From Phycisphaerae bacterium (GTDB lineage Bacteria; Planctomycetota; Phycisphaerae; Tepidisphaerales; Tepidisphaeraceae): a stretch of 33,293 nt of DNA. Position numbers and translations under genes: made by a program. Positions 1 through 7,720 of this stretch are shown in pieces. The notes under the pieces are model-generated. The model did not search any database, had not been told where the DNA came from, and was given only the letters and a program-made list of their open reading frames with translations. Within the stretch, counting starts at the first letter, position 1. The number at the start of each line of letters is the position of its first letter. The stretch spans positions 1-33,293 of the forward strand of contig JAICIO010000059.1 of the NCBI GenBank assembly GCA_025924315.1, read 5' to 3'.

Positions 1-58
1 CCAGCCGAGCCGAATTGCCGCCAACGGGAACCGGCTCGGCAGGAGCCTCGCCCTCCCG
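1..58. repeat. Partial inverted-repeat element, family D
   Basis: This stretch has GCCGAGCCG (4-12) facing CGGCTCGGC (33-41), followed by a tail ending CCTCGCCCTCCCG. The right half closely matches the right arm of the element at 32566-32637, so it is probably another copy whose left arm lies outside the window. It sits just upstream of the SRAP gene. Confidence 0.7.
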
Positions 59-74
59 AAGGGAAGACACCCAA

Positions 75-818
75 ATGTGCGGACGATACACGCTGATCAA
101 ACTTTCTGACTTCACGGACATGTTTCCGTGGATTCGTTCCCCGGACGAGTTTCCGCCAGCGAGGTACAACATCGCGCCGACGCAGGCGGTGGCGGTCGTG
201 CCGAACGATGGGGAGAACAAAGTCGATTTCTTCCACTGGGGGCTGATTCCGTTCTGGGCGAAGGATCCGAAGGTGGGGAACAAGATGATCAATGCGCGGG
301 CGGAGACGCTTTCCGCGAAGCCTGTGTTTCGCAAGCTGCTCGAGCGGCGGCGATGTCTCATCCCCGCGGATGGTTTCTATGAATGGAAGCGCAATCCGGA
401 CAACACGAAGATCCCGATGTACATTCGAATGAAATCGCACCGCCCATTCGCCTTCGCGGGGCTGTGGGAGCGATGGCATTCGCCGGATGGATCAATCGTG
501 CCGAGCTGCACGGTGATCACCGGCAAGCCAAATTCGCTCGTCCGCAACATTCACGACCGCATGCCGGTGATTCTCAAGCCCGAAGATTATGAGAAGTGGC
601 TCGATCCGGAGCTGAAAGATCCTGAGGTGCTCGAGACGATGCTCAAGCCGTACCCCGCCGAACAGATGGAGGCCAATCCGGTCGGCACGCGGGTGAACAA
701 ACCGACGGAAGATTCGCCGGAGTGCATCGAATCGATGACCGATCCGGCGCCGGCGCCCGAGGAGCCGGAAAAGAGAAAGAAGATCAAAGAGCCGCAAAAG
801 GGTTTGTTCGACGAGTAG
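75..818 (+). CDS. yedK: SOS response-associated peptidase (SRAP / YedK / HMCES family)
   Basis: A 247-residue protein starting MCGRYTL. The start at 75 is chosen because SRAP proteins lose Met1 to expose Cys2, which crosslinks to abasic sites in single-stranded DNA; an in-frame start further upstream would bury this cysteine. The family active-site set is visible: Cys2, Asn73 (MINARAET), Glu103 (GFYEW) and His160 (NIHDRMP). The WGLIPFWA motif near 55-62 is also typical. Length fits the family (about 220-250). The C-terminal 30 residues are Pro/Glu/Lys-rich and probably disordered. The expected role is cytoplasmic: shielding and later releasing abasic sites at replication forks. It stands alone, with repeats on both sides. 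Its TAG stop is the first three bases of the downstream repeat. Confidence 0.95.
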   Translation: MCGRYTLIKLSDFTDMFPWIRSPDEFPPARYNIAPTQAVAVVPNDGENKVDFFHWGLIPFWAKDPKVGNKMINARAETLSAKPVFRKLLERRRCLIPADGFYEWKRNPDNTKIPMYIRMKSHRPFAFAGLWERWHSPDGSIVPSCTVITGKPNSLVRNIHDRMPVILKPEDYEKWLDPELKDPEVLETMLKPYPAEQMEANPVGTRVNKPTEDSPECIESMTDPAPAPEEPEKRKKIKEPQKGLFDE

Positions 819-844
819 GGTGCGCTTCAGCGCACCGGTTATTC
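816..844. repeat. Hairpin repeat, family A (single arm)
   Basis: TAGGGTGCGCTTCAGCGCAC followed by CGGTTATTC. The core GGTGCGC-TTCA-GCGCACC is a 7-bp hairpin with a 4-base loop. This copy has one arm only; the copies at 2941-3014, 6594-6668 and 7639-7699 have two. It begins with the stop codon of the SRAP gene. I see no gene in the remainder up to 1015. Confidence 0.85.
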
Positions 845-1015
845 GCCGTGTTTCGTCCGATAATACATCCGAAGCCACAAATCCCGCGCAACTTTCCCTC
901 TGCAAATAATGGGACTATCGCGATTCGTCGATGTTGGATTCATCGGCGCGGGGACCGCGCTCGCGCATCAGCTTGATGCTCATGATCCGCTTTTTGTTCA
1001 GGAGACCGAGCGATA

Positions 1016-2920
1016 ATGCAATCGAAGAATGCCTATCGAATTCTGATCATTGATGACACGCCGTCGATTCACGACGACTACCGCAAAGTGCTCGGCGCGG
1101 GTTGCGACTCGGCCAGCGCCGATGTGGCGCAGATGGAAGCATTGCTCTTTGGCGCCAATGACGCCGCGGCCGACGAGCCGCGGTTTGAGATCGACTCCGC
1201 GCTGAGCGGCGAAGAAGGCGTCGAGCTGCTGAAGAAGTCGATCGAAAAGAACGCCCCGTATGCGATGGCGTTCGTCGACATGCGCATGCCGCCGGGATGG
1301 GACGGCGTGCAGACGATCCGCGAGCTGTGGAAGATCGAACCGAACCTGCAGGTCGTGATCTGCACTGCATATTCCGACTACACGCCACAGCAGATCTCCG
1401 CGGAGCTCAGGCTCGGCGGGCGGATGCTGATCTTGCGCAAGCCATTCGACGGCGTGGAAGTGCAGCAGCTGGCGAAGATGCTCTCGGACAAGTGGCAGAT
1501 CGGAAAGCGCAAGGCGGATCTGGAGAAGATCGTCGAAGTGCGCACGGCCGAGCTGAAAAAGGCGGCGCTTCATGACGCGTTGACGGGCTTGCCTAATCGC
1601 CTGCTGTTTGCCGATCGTTTGAATCACACCCTCTCCCGCGCCAAGCGCGACGAGAGCTTCAAGTTCGCGGTGCTGTTTGTGGATGTCGACGAATTCAAGC
1701 TCGTGAACGACGGCCTCGGCCACGAGGCGGGTGATGCGCTGCTGCTCGAAATCGCGGCGCGATTGAACTACGCCACGCGCACGGTCGACACCGTCTCGCG
1801 GACGGATGTCTGCGAGCTGACGGGCGCCAATCCTGTCGCGGCGCGATTGGGTGGGGACGAGTTTGCGCTGCTGCTGGACGATGTTCGTGCCGACGCGGAT
1901 GCAGCGCGCGTCGCGCAGCGAATTATCAACGAAGTCAGCCGGCCGTTCGAGATTCACGGCCACACGATTCACACGGCGGTGAGCATCGGTTTGACGACCA
2001 GCTCGCGAAAGTATGAGAAGGCCGACGACATGCTGCGCGACGCGGATACCGCGATGTACCACGCGAAGCGCGAGGGTCGCGGGCGATTTGTGATGTTTGA
2101 CCAGCAGATGCACGCGGCCGCCGTCGCGCGGTTGACGTTCGAATCCGACCTGCGCGCCGCGATCGCCAGCGATGAGTTCGTGCCGCACTATCAACCCATC
2201 GTCGATATTCATACAAGCCGCCTCGTCGGTTTCGAGGCGTTGGCGCGGTGGCAGCATCCGCAAAACGGCCTGATCTCGCCGGCGGATTTCATTCCGATCG
2301 CGGAGGAAACCGGGCTGATCGTTCCGCTTGGCATCAAGATTCTGGAGACCGCGTGTCAGCAGCTCTCTGTATGGCAACGGACGACGCCCGAGTTCGCGGA
2401 TCTGACGATGAGCGTGAACGTCTCGCGTAAGCAGCTCGTCAGCGCCGACCTGGTGCAGCACGTTCAGCGAATTCTCCGCGAGAGCGGTATCAAACCGCAG
2501 AATCTCAAGCTCGAGATCACGGAAAGCTCGGTGATGGCCGACGTGAAAGCGTCGCTCGACGTGCTGAAGCGTATTCAGTCACTCGGCGTTCAGCTTCACA
2601 TCGATGACTTTGGCACCGGCTATTCGTCGCTCAGCTGCCTGCAGAATTTCCCGCTGAACGGTCTGAAGATCGATCGCGGCTTCGTCAACGAAATCACCGT
2701 GAAGCCGGATCAGGCGGCGATTCTGAAGGCGATCGTGTCGCTGGCGCACAGCCTGAATCTGCCGCTGGTTTCCGAGGGTGTGGAGACGACCGAGCAATCG
2801 CAGTTGCTTCAGTCGATGGGTTGCGATTACGCGCAGGGGTATCTGTTCTCGAAGCCGATGGATGTTACCGCCGCGACCGCGTTTGTTTCGCGATGCGCAC
2901 AGCATCAGGCCGCGGCATGA
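1016..2920 (+). CDS. Receiver-GGDEF-EAL cyclic-di-GMP turnover protein
   Basis: A 634-residue cytoplasmic signalling protein with no membrane segment. Residues about 8-155 are a response-regulator receiver: acidic pair IIDD near the N-terminus, probable phospho-acceptor Asp88 in FVDMRMPP, and Lys142 in LRKPFDG. A short helical linker (about 155-175) leads into a diguanylate cyclase domain with an intact GGDEF at 279-283. The EAL phosphodiesterase domain (about 365-630) has EAL at 407-409, LEITES, HIDDFGTGYSSL and KIDRGF, so its metal and catalytic residues look complete. Both activities may therefore work, switched by phosphorylation; that is inference. The receiver has an insertion between its first strand and the phospho-acceptor, making it longer than usual. 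GGAG lies 11 bases before the ATG. No histidine kinase is adjacent. Confidence 0.93.
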   Translation: MQSKNAYRILIIDDTPSIHDDYRKVLGAGCDSASADVAQMEALLFGANDAAADEPRFEIDSALSGEEGVELLKKSIEKNAPYAMAFVDMRMPPGWDGVQTIRELWKIEPNLQVVICTAYSDYTPQQISAELRLGGRMLILRKPFDGVEVQQLAKMLSDKWQIGKRKADLEKIVEVRTAELKKAALHDALTGLPNRLLFADRLNHTLSRAKRDESFKFAVLFVDVDEFKLVNDGLGHEAGDALLLEIAARLNYATRTVDTVSRTDVCELTGANPVAARLGGDEFALLLDDVRADADAARVAQRIINEVSRPFEIHGHTIHTAVSIGLTTSSRKYEKADDMLRDADTAMYHAKREGRGRFVMFDQQMHAAAVARLTFESDLRAAIASDEFVPHYQPIVDIHTSRLVGFEALARWQHPQNGLISPADFIPIAEETGLIVPLGIKILETACQQLSVWQRTTPEFADLTMSVNVSRKQLVSADLVQHVQRILRESGIKPQNLKLEITESSVMADVKASLDVLKRIQSLGVQLHIDDFGTGYSSLSCLQNFPLNGLKIDRGFVNEITVKPDQAAILKAIVSLAHSLNLPLVSEGVETTEQSQLLQSMGCDYAQGYLFSKPMDVTAATAFVSRCAQHQAAA

Positions 2921-2940
2921 AGCGGTGCTGCCGGACTGCG

Positions 2941-3014
2941 TAGGGTGCGCTTTAGCGCACCGGTTATTTCTTTCCGTGCAAACGACGAATAACCGGTGCG
3001 CTGAAGCGCACCCC
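2941..3014. repeat. Two-armed inverted repeat, family A
   Basis: The left arm (2941-2968) starts TAGGGTGCGCTTTAGCGCAC and the right arm (2988-3014) is its near reverse complement, AATAACCGGTGCGCTGAAGC onward. Each arm also folds on itself (GGTGCGC/GCGCACC). It lies between two convergent genes and could serve as a two-way terminator. Confidence 0.9.
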
Positions 3015-3024
3015 ACAAAAAAGC

Positions 3025-4332
3025 TCATCGCAGTGGATTGATCACCATCCCGGTCGCGAGTTTGGGATAGAAGAACGTGCTCTTTTGCGGCATGACTTCG
3101 TTGTGCTTGCCGAGCTCTTCGAGCGCGTGCAGCGGGGTTGAGCGAAGCAACAGGGCAATCTGAAACTTTGAACCATTCACCTGCGGCGCGATTTGGTCCG
3201 CGTAGGCGGTGTAGCCTTTGGTCACTTCTTTGTTCGCGGTGAAATTCGGCGCGATCACCTCGTCGAGCAGATAGCGCTGAAGGATTGCCACGTCGAGTCG
3301 GCGCCATGCGTCGCTCTTCTGCGGCTCGAAGGGCTTCAGCACCTCTTCATTTTTCAGCGTAAGTTGGTAAAGCTTCTTCGCCTTGCCATCGTACAGGCCG
3401 AACGTGTGCGGCGGCTGCTTGGCCAGCTCGCCGTCGACGTAATCATCGACCTCATTTTCACCATACGACGTCTCCGCGATGTCGAAGCTCGTGGCGACGA
3501 GCGATTTAAACTTGTTGATGTCGAAGTTCGTGAGCCCGCCGATGAGCCGGTGCGTCGGCAAGATGAGCAGGCCGTCGTCCTGCATCGAGACGAGCGAGAA
3601 GAGGCAGTAATTCGCGGGATGCTCGGGTGGCAATGGCCCGCCGTTCTTCTGCTCGGCTTCTTTCTGATATTGCAGCGCGGTCGTATAGCGATGATGTCCA
3701 TCGGCGATGTAAATCGGCTTTCGCGCCATCAGGTCTTCGACCTTGCTGATCACTCCGCTGTCGTTCACCGTCCAAAGCTGATTGCGGATGCCGTCCATCG
3801 ACGCGTCCATCTGCGGACGACCGACTTGCGCGTAAAGCGCCTTCGTTACCTCGCTCGTCGGATCGCTGAAGAGCCCGAAGATCGGCGAAAGCTGCACGCC
3901 CGTCGCGCGCATTAATTTGAGTCGATCCTCGATCGCCGAAGCGTAGGTGAGCTCGTGCGGAACGACTTCGCCTTTGCCAAAAGGCGAGAGTCGCACGAGC
4001 GCGAAGAATCCACGGCGATGGAAGGTCTTGCCGGCGTGATCGTAGGTCTGTGTGTAAGGATACAGAGCGGGACGCGTGTCCCTTTTCAGAATGCCCGCCG
4101 AAAGCCACGCCTGCAGCGTGAGATTTGCCTTTTCGTAAGCGTCGTCCGGCCCCACAGTCTTCGGCGGAAGCCAGGGCAGATCGACCGACACGATGTTGTT
4201 CGGATGCTTTGCCTGCAGCGCGGCCTTTTCCTTCACATCCAGCACGTCGTACGGCGGGGCGATGACATTGGAGAGATCCAGTTCAGGCCGGGCTGCGTAA
4301 TGAATCCCGGCAAACGGTCGGATGTGCGCCAC
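3025..4332 (-). CDS. DUF1015 family protein
   Basis: A 435-residue protein of the DUF1015 family (once described as uncharacterised HTH/SpoIIJ-like; function unknown). Recognisable family blocks are HIRPFAGIHY and NVIAPPYDVL at the N-terminus, FHRRGFFALVRL, VVPHELTYASAIEDRLKLM, IADGHHRYTTAL in the middle and MPQKSTFFYPKLATGMVINPL at the C-terminus. I start it at the GTG at 4332 because AAGGAG (plus-strand CTCCTT 4338-4343) sits at ideal spacing and because the family starts with this IRPF block; a longer reading frame back to 4464 would run through the neighbouring promoter region. It is divergent from the GNAT gene with about 106 bases between starts. Convergent with the GGDEF-EAL gene. Confidence 0.93.
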   Translation of the reverse strand: MAHIRPFAGIHYAARPELDLSNVIAPPYDVLDVKEKAALQAKHPNNIVSVDLPWLPPKTVGPDDAYEKANLTLQAWLSAGILKRDTRPALYPYTQTYDHAGKTFHRRGFFALVRLSPFGKGEVVPHELTYASAIEDRLKLMRATGVQLSPIFGLFSDPTSEVTKALYAQVGRPQMDASMDGIRNQLWTVNDSGVISKVEDLMARKPIYIADGHHRYTTALQYQKEAEQKNGGPLPPEHPANYCLFSLVSMQDDGLLILPTHRLIGGLTNFDINKFKSLVATSFDIAETSYGENEVDDYVDGELAKQPPHTFGLYDGKAKKLYQLTLKNEEVLKPFEPQKSDAWRRLDVAILQRYLLDEVIAPNFTANKEVTKGYTAYADQIAPQVNGSKFQIALLLRSTPLHALEELGKHNEVMPQKSTFFYPKLATGMVINPLR

Positions 4333-4396
4333 AAACGCTCCTTGATTGGCTGAGTCACAGAGAATAGGCGTGGCGCTTCGAAGATCAAGCGCGCGA

Positions 4397-4425
4397 TTGA
4401 CGAGCGGAAGCGATTGCGTTTTAAG
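4397..4425 (+). promoter_or_regulatory. Possible sigma-70-type promoter for the GNAT gene
   Basis: TTGACG (4397-4402), a 17-base spacer, then TTTAAG (4420-4425). The -35 is one base from consensus; the -10 matches four of six. It would leave only a very short leader before the ATG at 4439. Confidence 0.35.
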
Positions 4426-4438
4426 TAAGATCAGCGAT

Positions 4439-4888
4439 ATGCCGGCCACCATTCGCGAATGCATGATCGACGATTTGCCGGCCGCGCGGGCGTTTCTCGC
4501 TGCGTTGTACCGCGATCGATCGCGCGACTTGCATCTGGACGAGCTGCCCCGTCGTCTCTCGAAGTTTTCGCTCGTGGCGGAACGAGACCGCCAGGTCGTC
4601 GGGCTGGTGATCGCGGAGCAGCGCTCGACTCAAGATCTCCGCAATGAGATCGGCCACGACGCGTTCCCGGACGATGAAATCTATCTCGAAATCCAGGACC
4701 TGTTCGTGAGAGAAGACGAACGCGGCGAAGGCATCGGCACGGCGTTGGTCCGAGCGGTCCTGGAACGAGCCAGAGCGGCTGGCATCCATCGCTCGATGGT
4801 TTATTCGGGCAATGCGGATTATGTGCGCATCGCCCGGTTCTACGAACGCTGTGGTTTCAGGATGTGGCACATTTTCATGACGCAATGA
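4439..4888 (+). CDS. GNAT family N-acetyltransferase
   Basis: A 149-residue single-domain acetyltransferase of the GCN5 superfamily, transferring acetyl from acetyl-CoA to an unknown amine. The acetyl-CoA-binding motif A is clear: LFVREDERGEGIGTALVRAV, with the R-x-x-G-x-G signature in RGEGIG, followed by the typical ending NADYVRIARFYERCGFRMWH. The start at 4439 (MPATIRECMIDDLPAA) is preferred because it begins right at the first strand of the fold; the reading frame is open further upstream but that part has no family features and lies over the divergent DUF1015 promoter region. Substrate cannot be predicted from context. Confidence 0.88.
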   Translation: MPATIRECMIDDLPAARAFLAALYRDRSRDLHLDELPRRLSKFSLVAERDRQVVGLVIAEQRSTQDLRNEIGHDAFPDDEIYLEIQDLFVREDERGEGIGTALVRAVLERARAAGIHRSMVYSGNADYVRIARFYERCGFRMWHIFMTQ

Positions 4889-4975
4889 GCCGGGCCCACC
4901 ATCGACCGGTTTCAAATCGTTCGATTACCGGCATAATGGAGCACAGGTGACAATCGTCCTACAGTTGTGAGAGAC

Positions 4976-5914
4976 ATGAAGGTGATTCTTGCAAATCCCC
5001 GCGGGTTTTGTGCGGGCGTCAACATGGCGATCGAATGCGTCGATCAGGTCCTGAAAACCAAGGGGCCGCCGGTCTACGTCTATCACGAGATCGTTCACAA
5101 CCGGCACGTTGTCGAAGATTTTAAATCCCGCGGTGTGACCTTCGTCGATGACATCAGTGAAGTGCCGGAGAACGGGCTGGTGGTTTACAGTGCGCACGGC
5201 ATCTCGCCGGAAGTCCGCCTCGCATCGAAGAATCGAAAGCTCGTCGAAGTCGACGCGACCTGCCCGCTGGTGACGAAGGTGCACATGGAGGTGCTGCGTT
5301 ACGCGCGCGACGGCTACACGATCATTTTCATCGGCCATCGCAATCACGACGAGGCGATCGGCACCGTCGGCGAAGCGCCGAATTCAATTGTGGTCGTTGA
5401 ATCGCCCGAAGAAGTCGCGGCGCTTCAGGTGCCGGATGAAAACAAGCTCGCGTTCGTCACGCAGACGACGCTGAGCGTTTCCGACGCCCAGCGCATCATC
5501 GCCGCCCTCAAACAGCGTTTCCCGAACATTCGCTACCCCGCGAAGGATGACATCTGCTACGCGACGACGAACCGTCAAACCGCGGTCACGCAACTTTCAC
5601 CCGAGGCGGATCTGGTGCTCGTCATCGGCAGCAAGAACAGCTCGAACTCGAAGCGCCTCGTCGAGCGCGCGATCGAGCAGGGCGTGCCCGGTTATCTCAT
5701 CGACGATCAATCCGAGATCGATCCCGCCTGGTTTGAAGGAAAACGCAGCGTGCTTGTGACGGCCGGCGCATCCGCTCCTGAGCGATTGGTGATGGAGCTG
5801 CTCGATCGCCTCAAGCGCGATTTCCGCGCGACCATAGAGACGCGCACGCTGGTCGAAGAAGATGTGTCGTTCGAGCTTCCGAAATCCGCGCGCAGTTTGA
5901 CGGTGGTCCGATAG
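4976..5914 (+). CDS. ispH: 4-hydroxy-3-methylbut-2-enyl diphosphate reductase (IspH/LytB)
   Basis: The last enzyme of the MEP isoprenoid pathway: a cytoplasmic [4Fe-4S] protein that reduces HMBPP to IPP and DMAPP. The protein has 312 residues, normal for the family. The three cluster ligands are present: Cys12 (PRGFCAGV), Cys96 (DATCPLVTKVH) and Cys194 (DDICYATTNRQ). The catalytic acid Glu126 is in GHRNHDEAIGT, and the histidines in YHEIVHN and YSAHGISPEV are in place. ATG at 4976 is chosen over an in-frame GTG nine bases upstream because the family starts MKVILANPRGFCAGV. It appears to be a single gene, followed at once by an inverted repeat. Confidence 0.97.
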   Translation: MKVILANPRGFCAGVNMAIECVDQVLKTKGPPVYVYHEIVHNRHVVEDFKSRGVTFVDDISEVPENGLVVYSAHGISPEVRLASKNRKLVEVDATCPLVTKVHMEVLRYARDGYTIIFIGHRNHDEAIGTVGEAPNSIVVVESPEEVAALQVPDENKLAFVTQTTLSVSDAQRIIAALKQRFPNIRYPAKDDICYATTNRQTAVTQLSPEADLVLVIGSKNSSNSKRLVERAIEQGVPGYLIDDQSEIDPAWFEGKRSVLVTAGASAPERLVMELLDRLKRDFRATIETRTLVEEDVSFELPKSARSLTVVR

Positions 5915-5918
5915 GATC

Positions 5919-5985
5919 ATCCGCAGATTGCGCAGATTTTCGCAGATTCTTTCTTCCAATCTGCGCAATCTGCGAAATCTGCGGA
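5919..5985. repeat. Inverted repeat made of AGATT/AATCT units, family G
   Basis: The left arm (5919 to about 5948, ATCCGCAGATTGCGCAGATT onward) faces the right arm (5958-5985, AATCTGCGCAATCTGCGAAA onward) around a short T/C-rich loop. The arms are themselves built of repeated GCAGATT units. It starts five bases after the ispH stop and may end its transcript. Confidence 0.85.
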
Positions 5986-6034
5986 TCTATTTCCCTCGGT
6001 CTGGTGACCGGCCGAAAATCCGACGATAATTCAC

Positions 6035-6589
6035 ATGATGCAGTTGATCGAAACCGCCATCCCTGCCGTGAAAATCCTCGTGCCGAAAAAGCACGGGGAC
6101 CATCGCGGATTTTTTTCTGAGACGTATTCGCAGAAGACGCTGCACGATGTCGGCATCGACAGCGTCTTCGTCCAGGACAACCATTCCCTGTCGGCCGAGA
6201 AGGGCGTCGTCCGCGGGCTGCACTGGCAGATCGCACCGATGGCGCAGGACAAGCTCGTGCGCGTGACTCGCGGAGCGATCCTCGACGTCGCCGTCGATAT
6301 TCGTCGCGGTTCACCGACCTTCGGCAAACACGTGACTGCCGTCCTCAGCGCCGAAAACTGGCACCAAATCTTTGTTCCCGTCGGCTTCGCCCACGGCTTC
6401 ACCACGCTCGAGCCGAACACGGAAGTGCTCTACAAGGTGACGACGTACTACTCGCCCACCCACGAACGCGGAATTCGCTGGAACGATCCGAAGCTCGGCA
6501 TCGACTGGCGGGTCGACGAATCCGGCGCCACGCTGTCCGCCCGCGACCGTGAGCATCCGATGTTTGCGGACGCGAAAGACCTTTTTTAG
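6035..6589 (+). CDS. rfbC: dTDP-4-dehydrorhamnose 3,5-epimerase (RfbC/RmlC)
   Basis: The third step of dTDP-L-rhamnose synthesis, a cupin enzyme of 184 residues, which is the normal length. Diagnostic blocks are HGDHRGFFSETYS at the N-terminus, NHSLSAEKGVVRGLHWQ with catalytic His63, the barrel strand LVRVTRGAILDVAVDIRRGSPTFG (read as two motifs), FVPVGFAHGF, and the C-terminal GIRWNDPKLGIDW. Two ATG codons are adjacent (6035, 6038). First gene of the rhamnose cluster; a family A repeat follows its stop, so it may be transcribed separately from rfbA. Confidence 0.96.
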   Translation: MMQLIETAIPAVKILVPKKHGDHRGFFSETYSQKTLHDVGIDSVFVQDNHSLSAEKGVVRGLHWQIAPMAQDKLVRVTRGAILDVAVDIRRGSPTFGKHVTAVLSAENWHQIFVPVGFAHGFTTLEPNTEVLYKVTTYYSPTHERGIRWNDPKLGIDWRVDESGATLSARDREHPMFADAKDLF

Positions 6590-6593
6590 TTTT

Positions 6594-6668
6594 GTAGGGT
6601 CCGCTTCAGCGGACCGGTTACTCGCCTTTCGGACGATGGAATAACCGGTCCGCTAAAGCGGACCCTAC
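6594..6668. repeat. Two-armed inverted repeat, family A (GGTCCGC variant)
   Basis: The outer ends GTAGGGTCCGC and GCGGACCCTAC mirror each other. The hairpin core is GGTCCGC-TTCA-GCGGACC, so relative to the copy at 816 both sides of the stem have changed together. It separates rfbC from rfbA. Confidence 0.92.
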
Positions 6669-6769
6669 AATTGCGGTCCGATAACGCTCGCGATTGGCTT
6701 TCACCGCACCGATGTTGTATCTAAAAGAACTTGGCGCGCATGTCCTGCGCGCGTGATTCGGGAGCGACC

Positions 6770-7642
6770 ATGAAAGGAATTATCCTCGCGGGCGGCGCGG
6801 GTACGCGGCTTTATCCGCTGACCGCCTGCATCAGCAAGCAGCTGCTCCCGGTCTATGACAAGCCAACCATCTACTATCCGCTGAGCGTGCTCATGCTCGC
6901 GGGGCTGCGCGAGATTCTGATCATCAGCACACCGCGGGATCTGCCGATGATCGAGCGATTGCTCGGCGACGGCTCGCAGATCGGTCTTAAGCTCTCGTAC
7001 AAAGTTCAGCCGGAACCGAAAGGCATTGCTCAGGCTTTCACGCTCGGCGCCGAATTCATCGGCAACGATTCCGTCTGCCTCATCCTTGGCGACAACGTTT
7101 TCTACGGCCACGATCTCACCACGCTTGTGCAGAACGCGACGACGCTGAAGAACGGAGCCTGCGTCTTCGCGTATCAGGTGAAAGACCCCGAACGTTACGG
7201 AGTCGTCGAGTTTTCGAAAGATGGCAAAGCCATCAGCATCGAAGAAAAGCCGAAGCAACCGAAGAGCAACTACGCGGTTGTCGGCCTGTACTTTTACGAC
7301 AACAAAGTCGTGAACATTACGCAGAACCTGAAGCCCTCGGCTCGCGGCGAGCTGGAGATCACGGACGTGAACCGCGTTTATCTCGCCAATGGGACGCTCA
7401 CGGTTCAACCCATGGGCCGCGGGATTGCGTGGCTCGATACGGGAACGTACGAATCGCTGCTGTCGAGCTCCCAATTCGTGCAGACATTGGAAGAACGGCA
7501 GGGATTGAAAATCGGCTGCATCGAGGAAATCGCGTTCGCACAGAAATTCATCGATGGCGCGCAGCTGCAAAAGCTCGCGGATCAGGCTGGGAAAAGTGAT
7601 TATGGAAATTACCTGCGGCGAGTGTTGAAGGATGCCATGTAG
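6770..7642 (+). CDS. rfbA: Glucose-1-phosphate thymidylyltransferase (RfbA/RmlA)
   Basis: The first step of dTDP-L-rhamnose synthesis: joins dTTP and glucose-1-phosphate to give dTDP-glucose. The 290-residue length is typical of RmlA. The nucleotide-binding signature [18 protein letters not shown] opens the protein; [17 protein letters not shown], the metal-binding [32 protein letters not shown] and [15 protein letters not shown] follow. ATG at 6770 is chosen because the family begins exactly here, with GGAG just upstream. Its stop TAG (7640-7642) is the beginning of a family A repeat. The repeat lies between rfbA and rfbB, which are 78 bases apart. Confidence 0.97.
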   Translation: MKGIILAGGAGTRLYPLTACISKQLLPVYDKPTIYYPLSVLMLAGLREILIISTPRDLPMIERLLGDGSQIGLKLSYKVQPEPKGIAQAFTLGAEFIGNDSVCLILGDNVFYGHDLTTLVQNATTLKNGACVFAYQVKDPERYGVVEFSKDGKAISIEEKPKQPKSNYAVVGLYFYDNKVVNITQNLKPSARGELEITDVNRVYLANGTLTVQPMGRGIAWLDTGTYESLLSSSQFVQTLEERQGLKIGCIEEIAFAQKFIDGAQLQKLADQAGKSDYGNYLRRVLKDAM

Positions 7643-7699
7643 GGTGTGCTTCAGCACACCATCCGGTGCGCAGAAATGGTGTGCTGAAGCACACCCTAC
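7639..7699. repeat. Two-armed inverted repeat, family A (GGTGTGC variant)
   Basis: GTAGGGTGTGCTTCAGCACA at the left and its reverse complement at the right end (to 7699). The hairpin core is GGTGTGC-TTCA-GCACACC, a third version with paired substitutions. Its TAG is the stop codon of rfbA. Confidence 0.92.
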
Positions 7700-7720
7700 G
7701 AAGAAATCGAAGAACGAACC

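Noticed and set aside
998-2461. Long minus-strand frame opposite the GGDEF-EAL gene
   Set aside because: It is a by-product of GC-rich codon usage on the other strand; the plus-strand protein has three intact catalytic domains.
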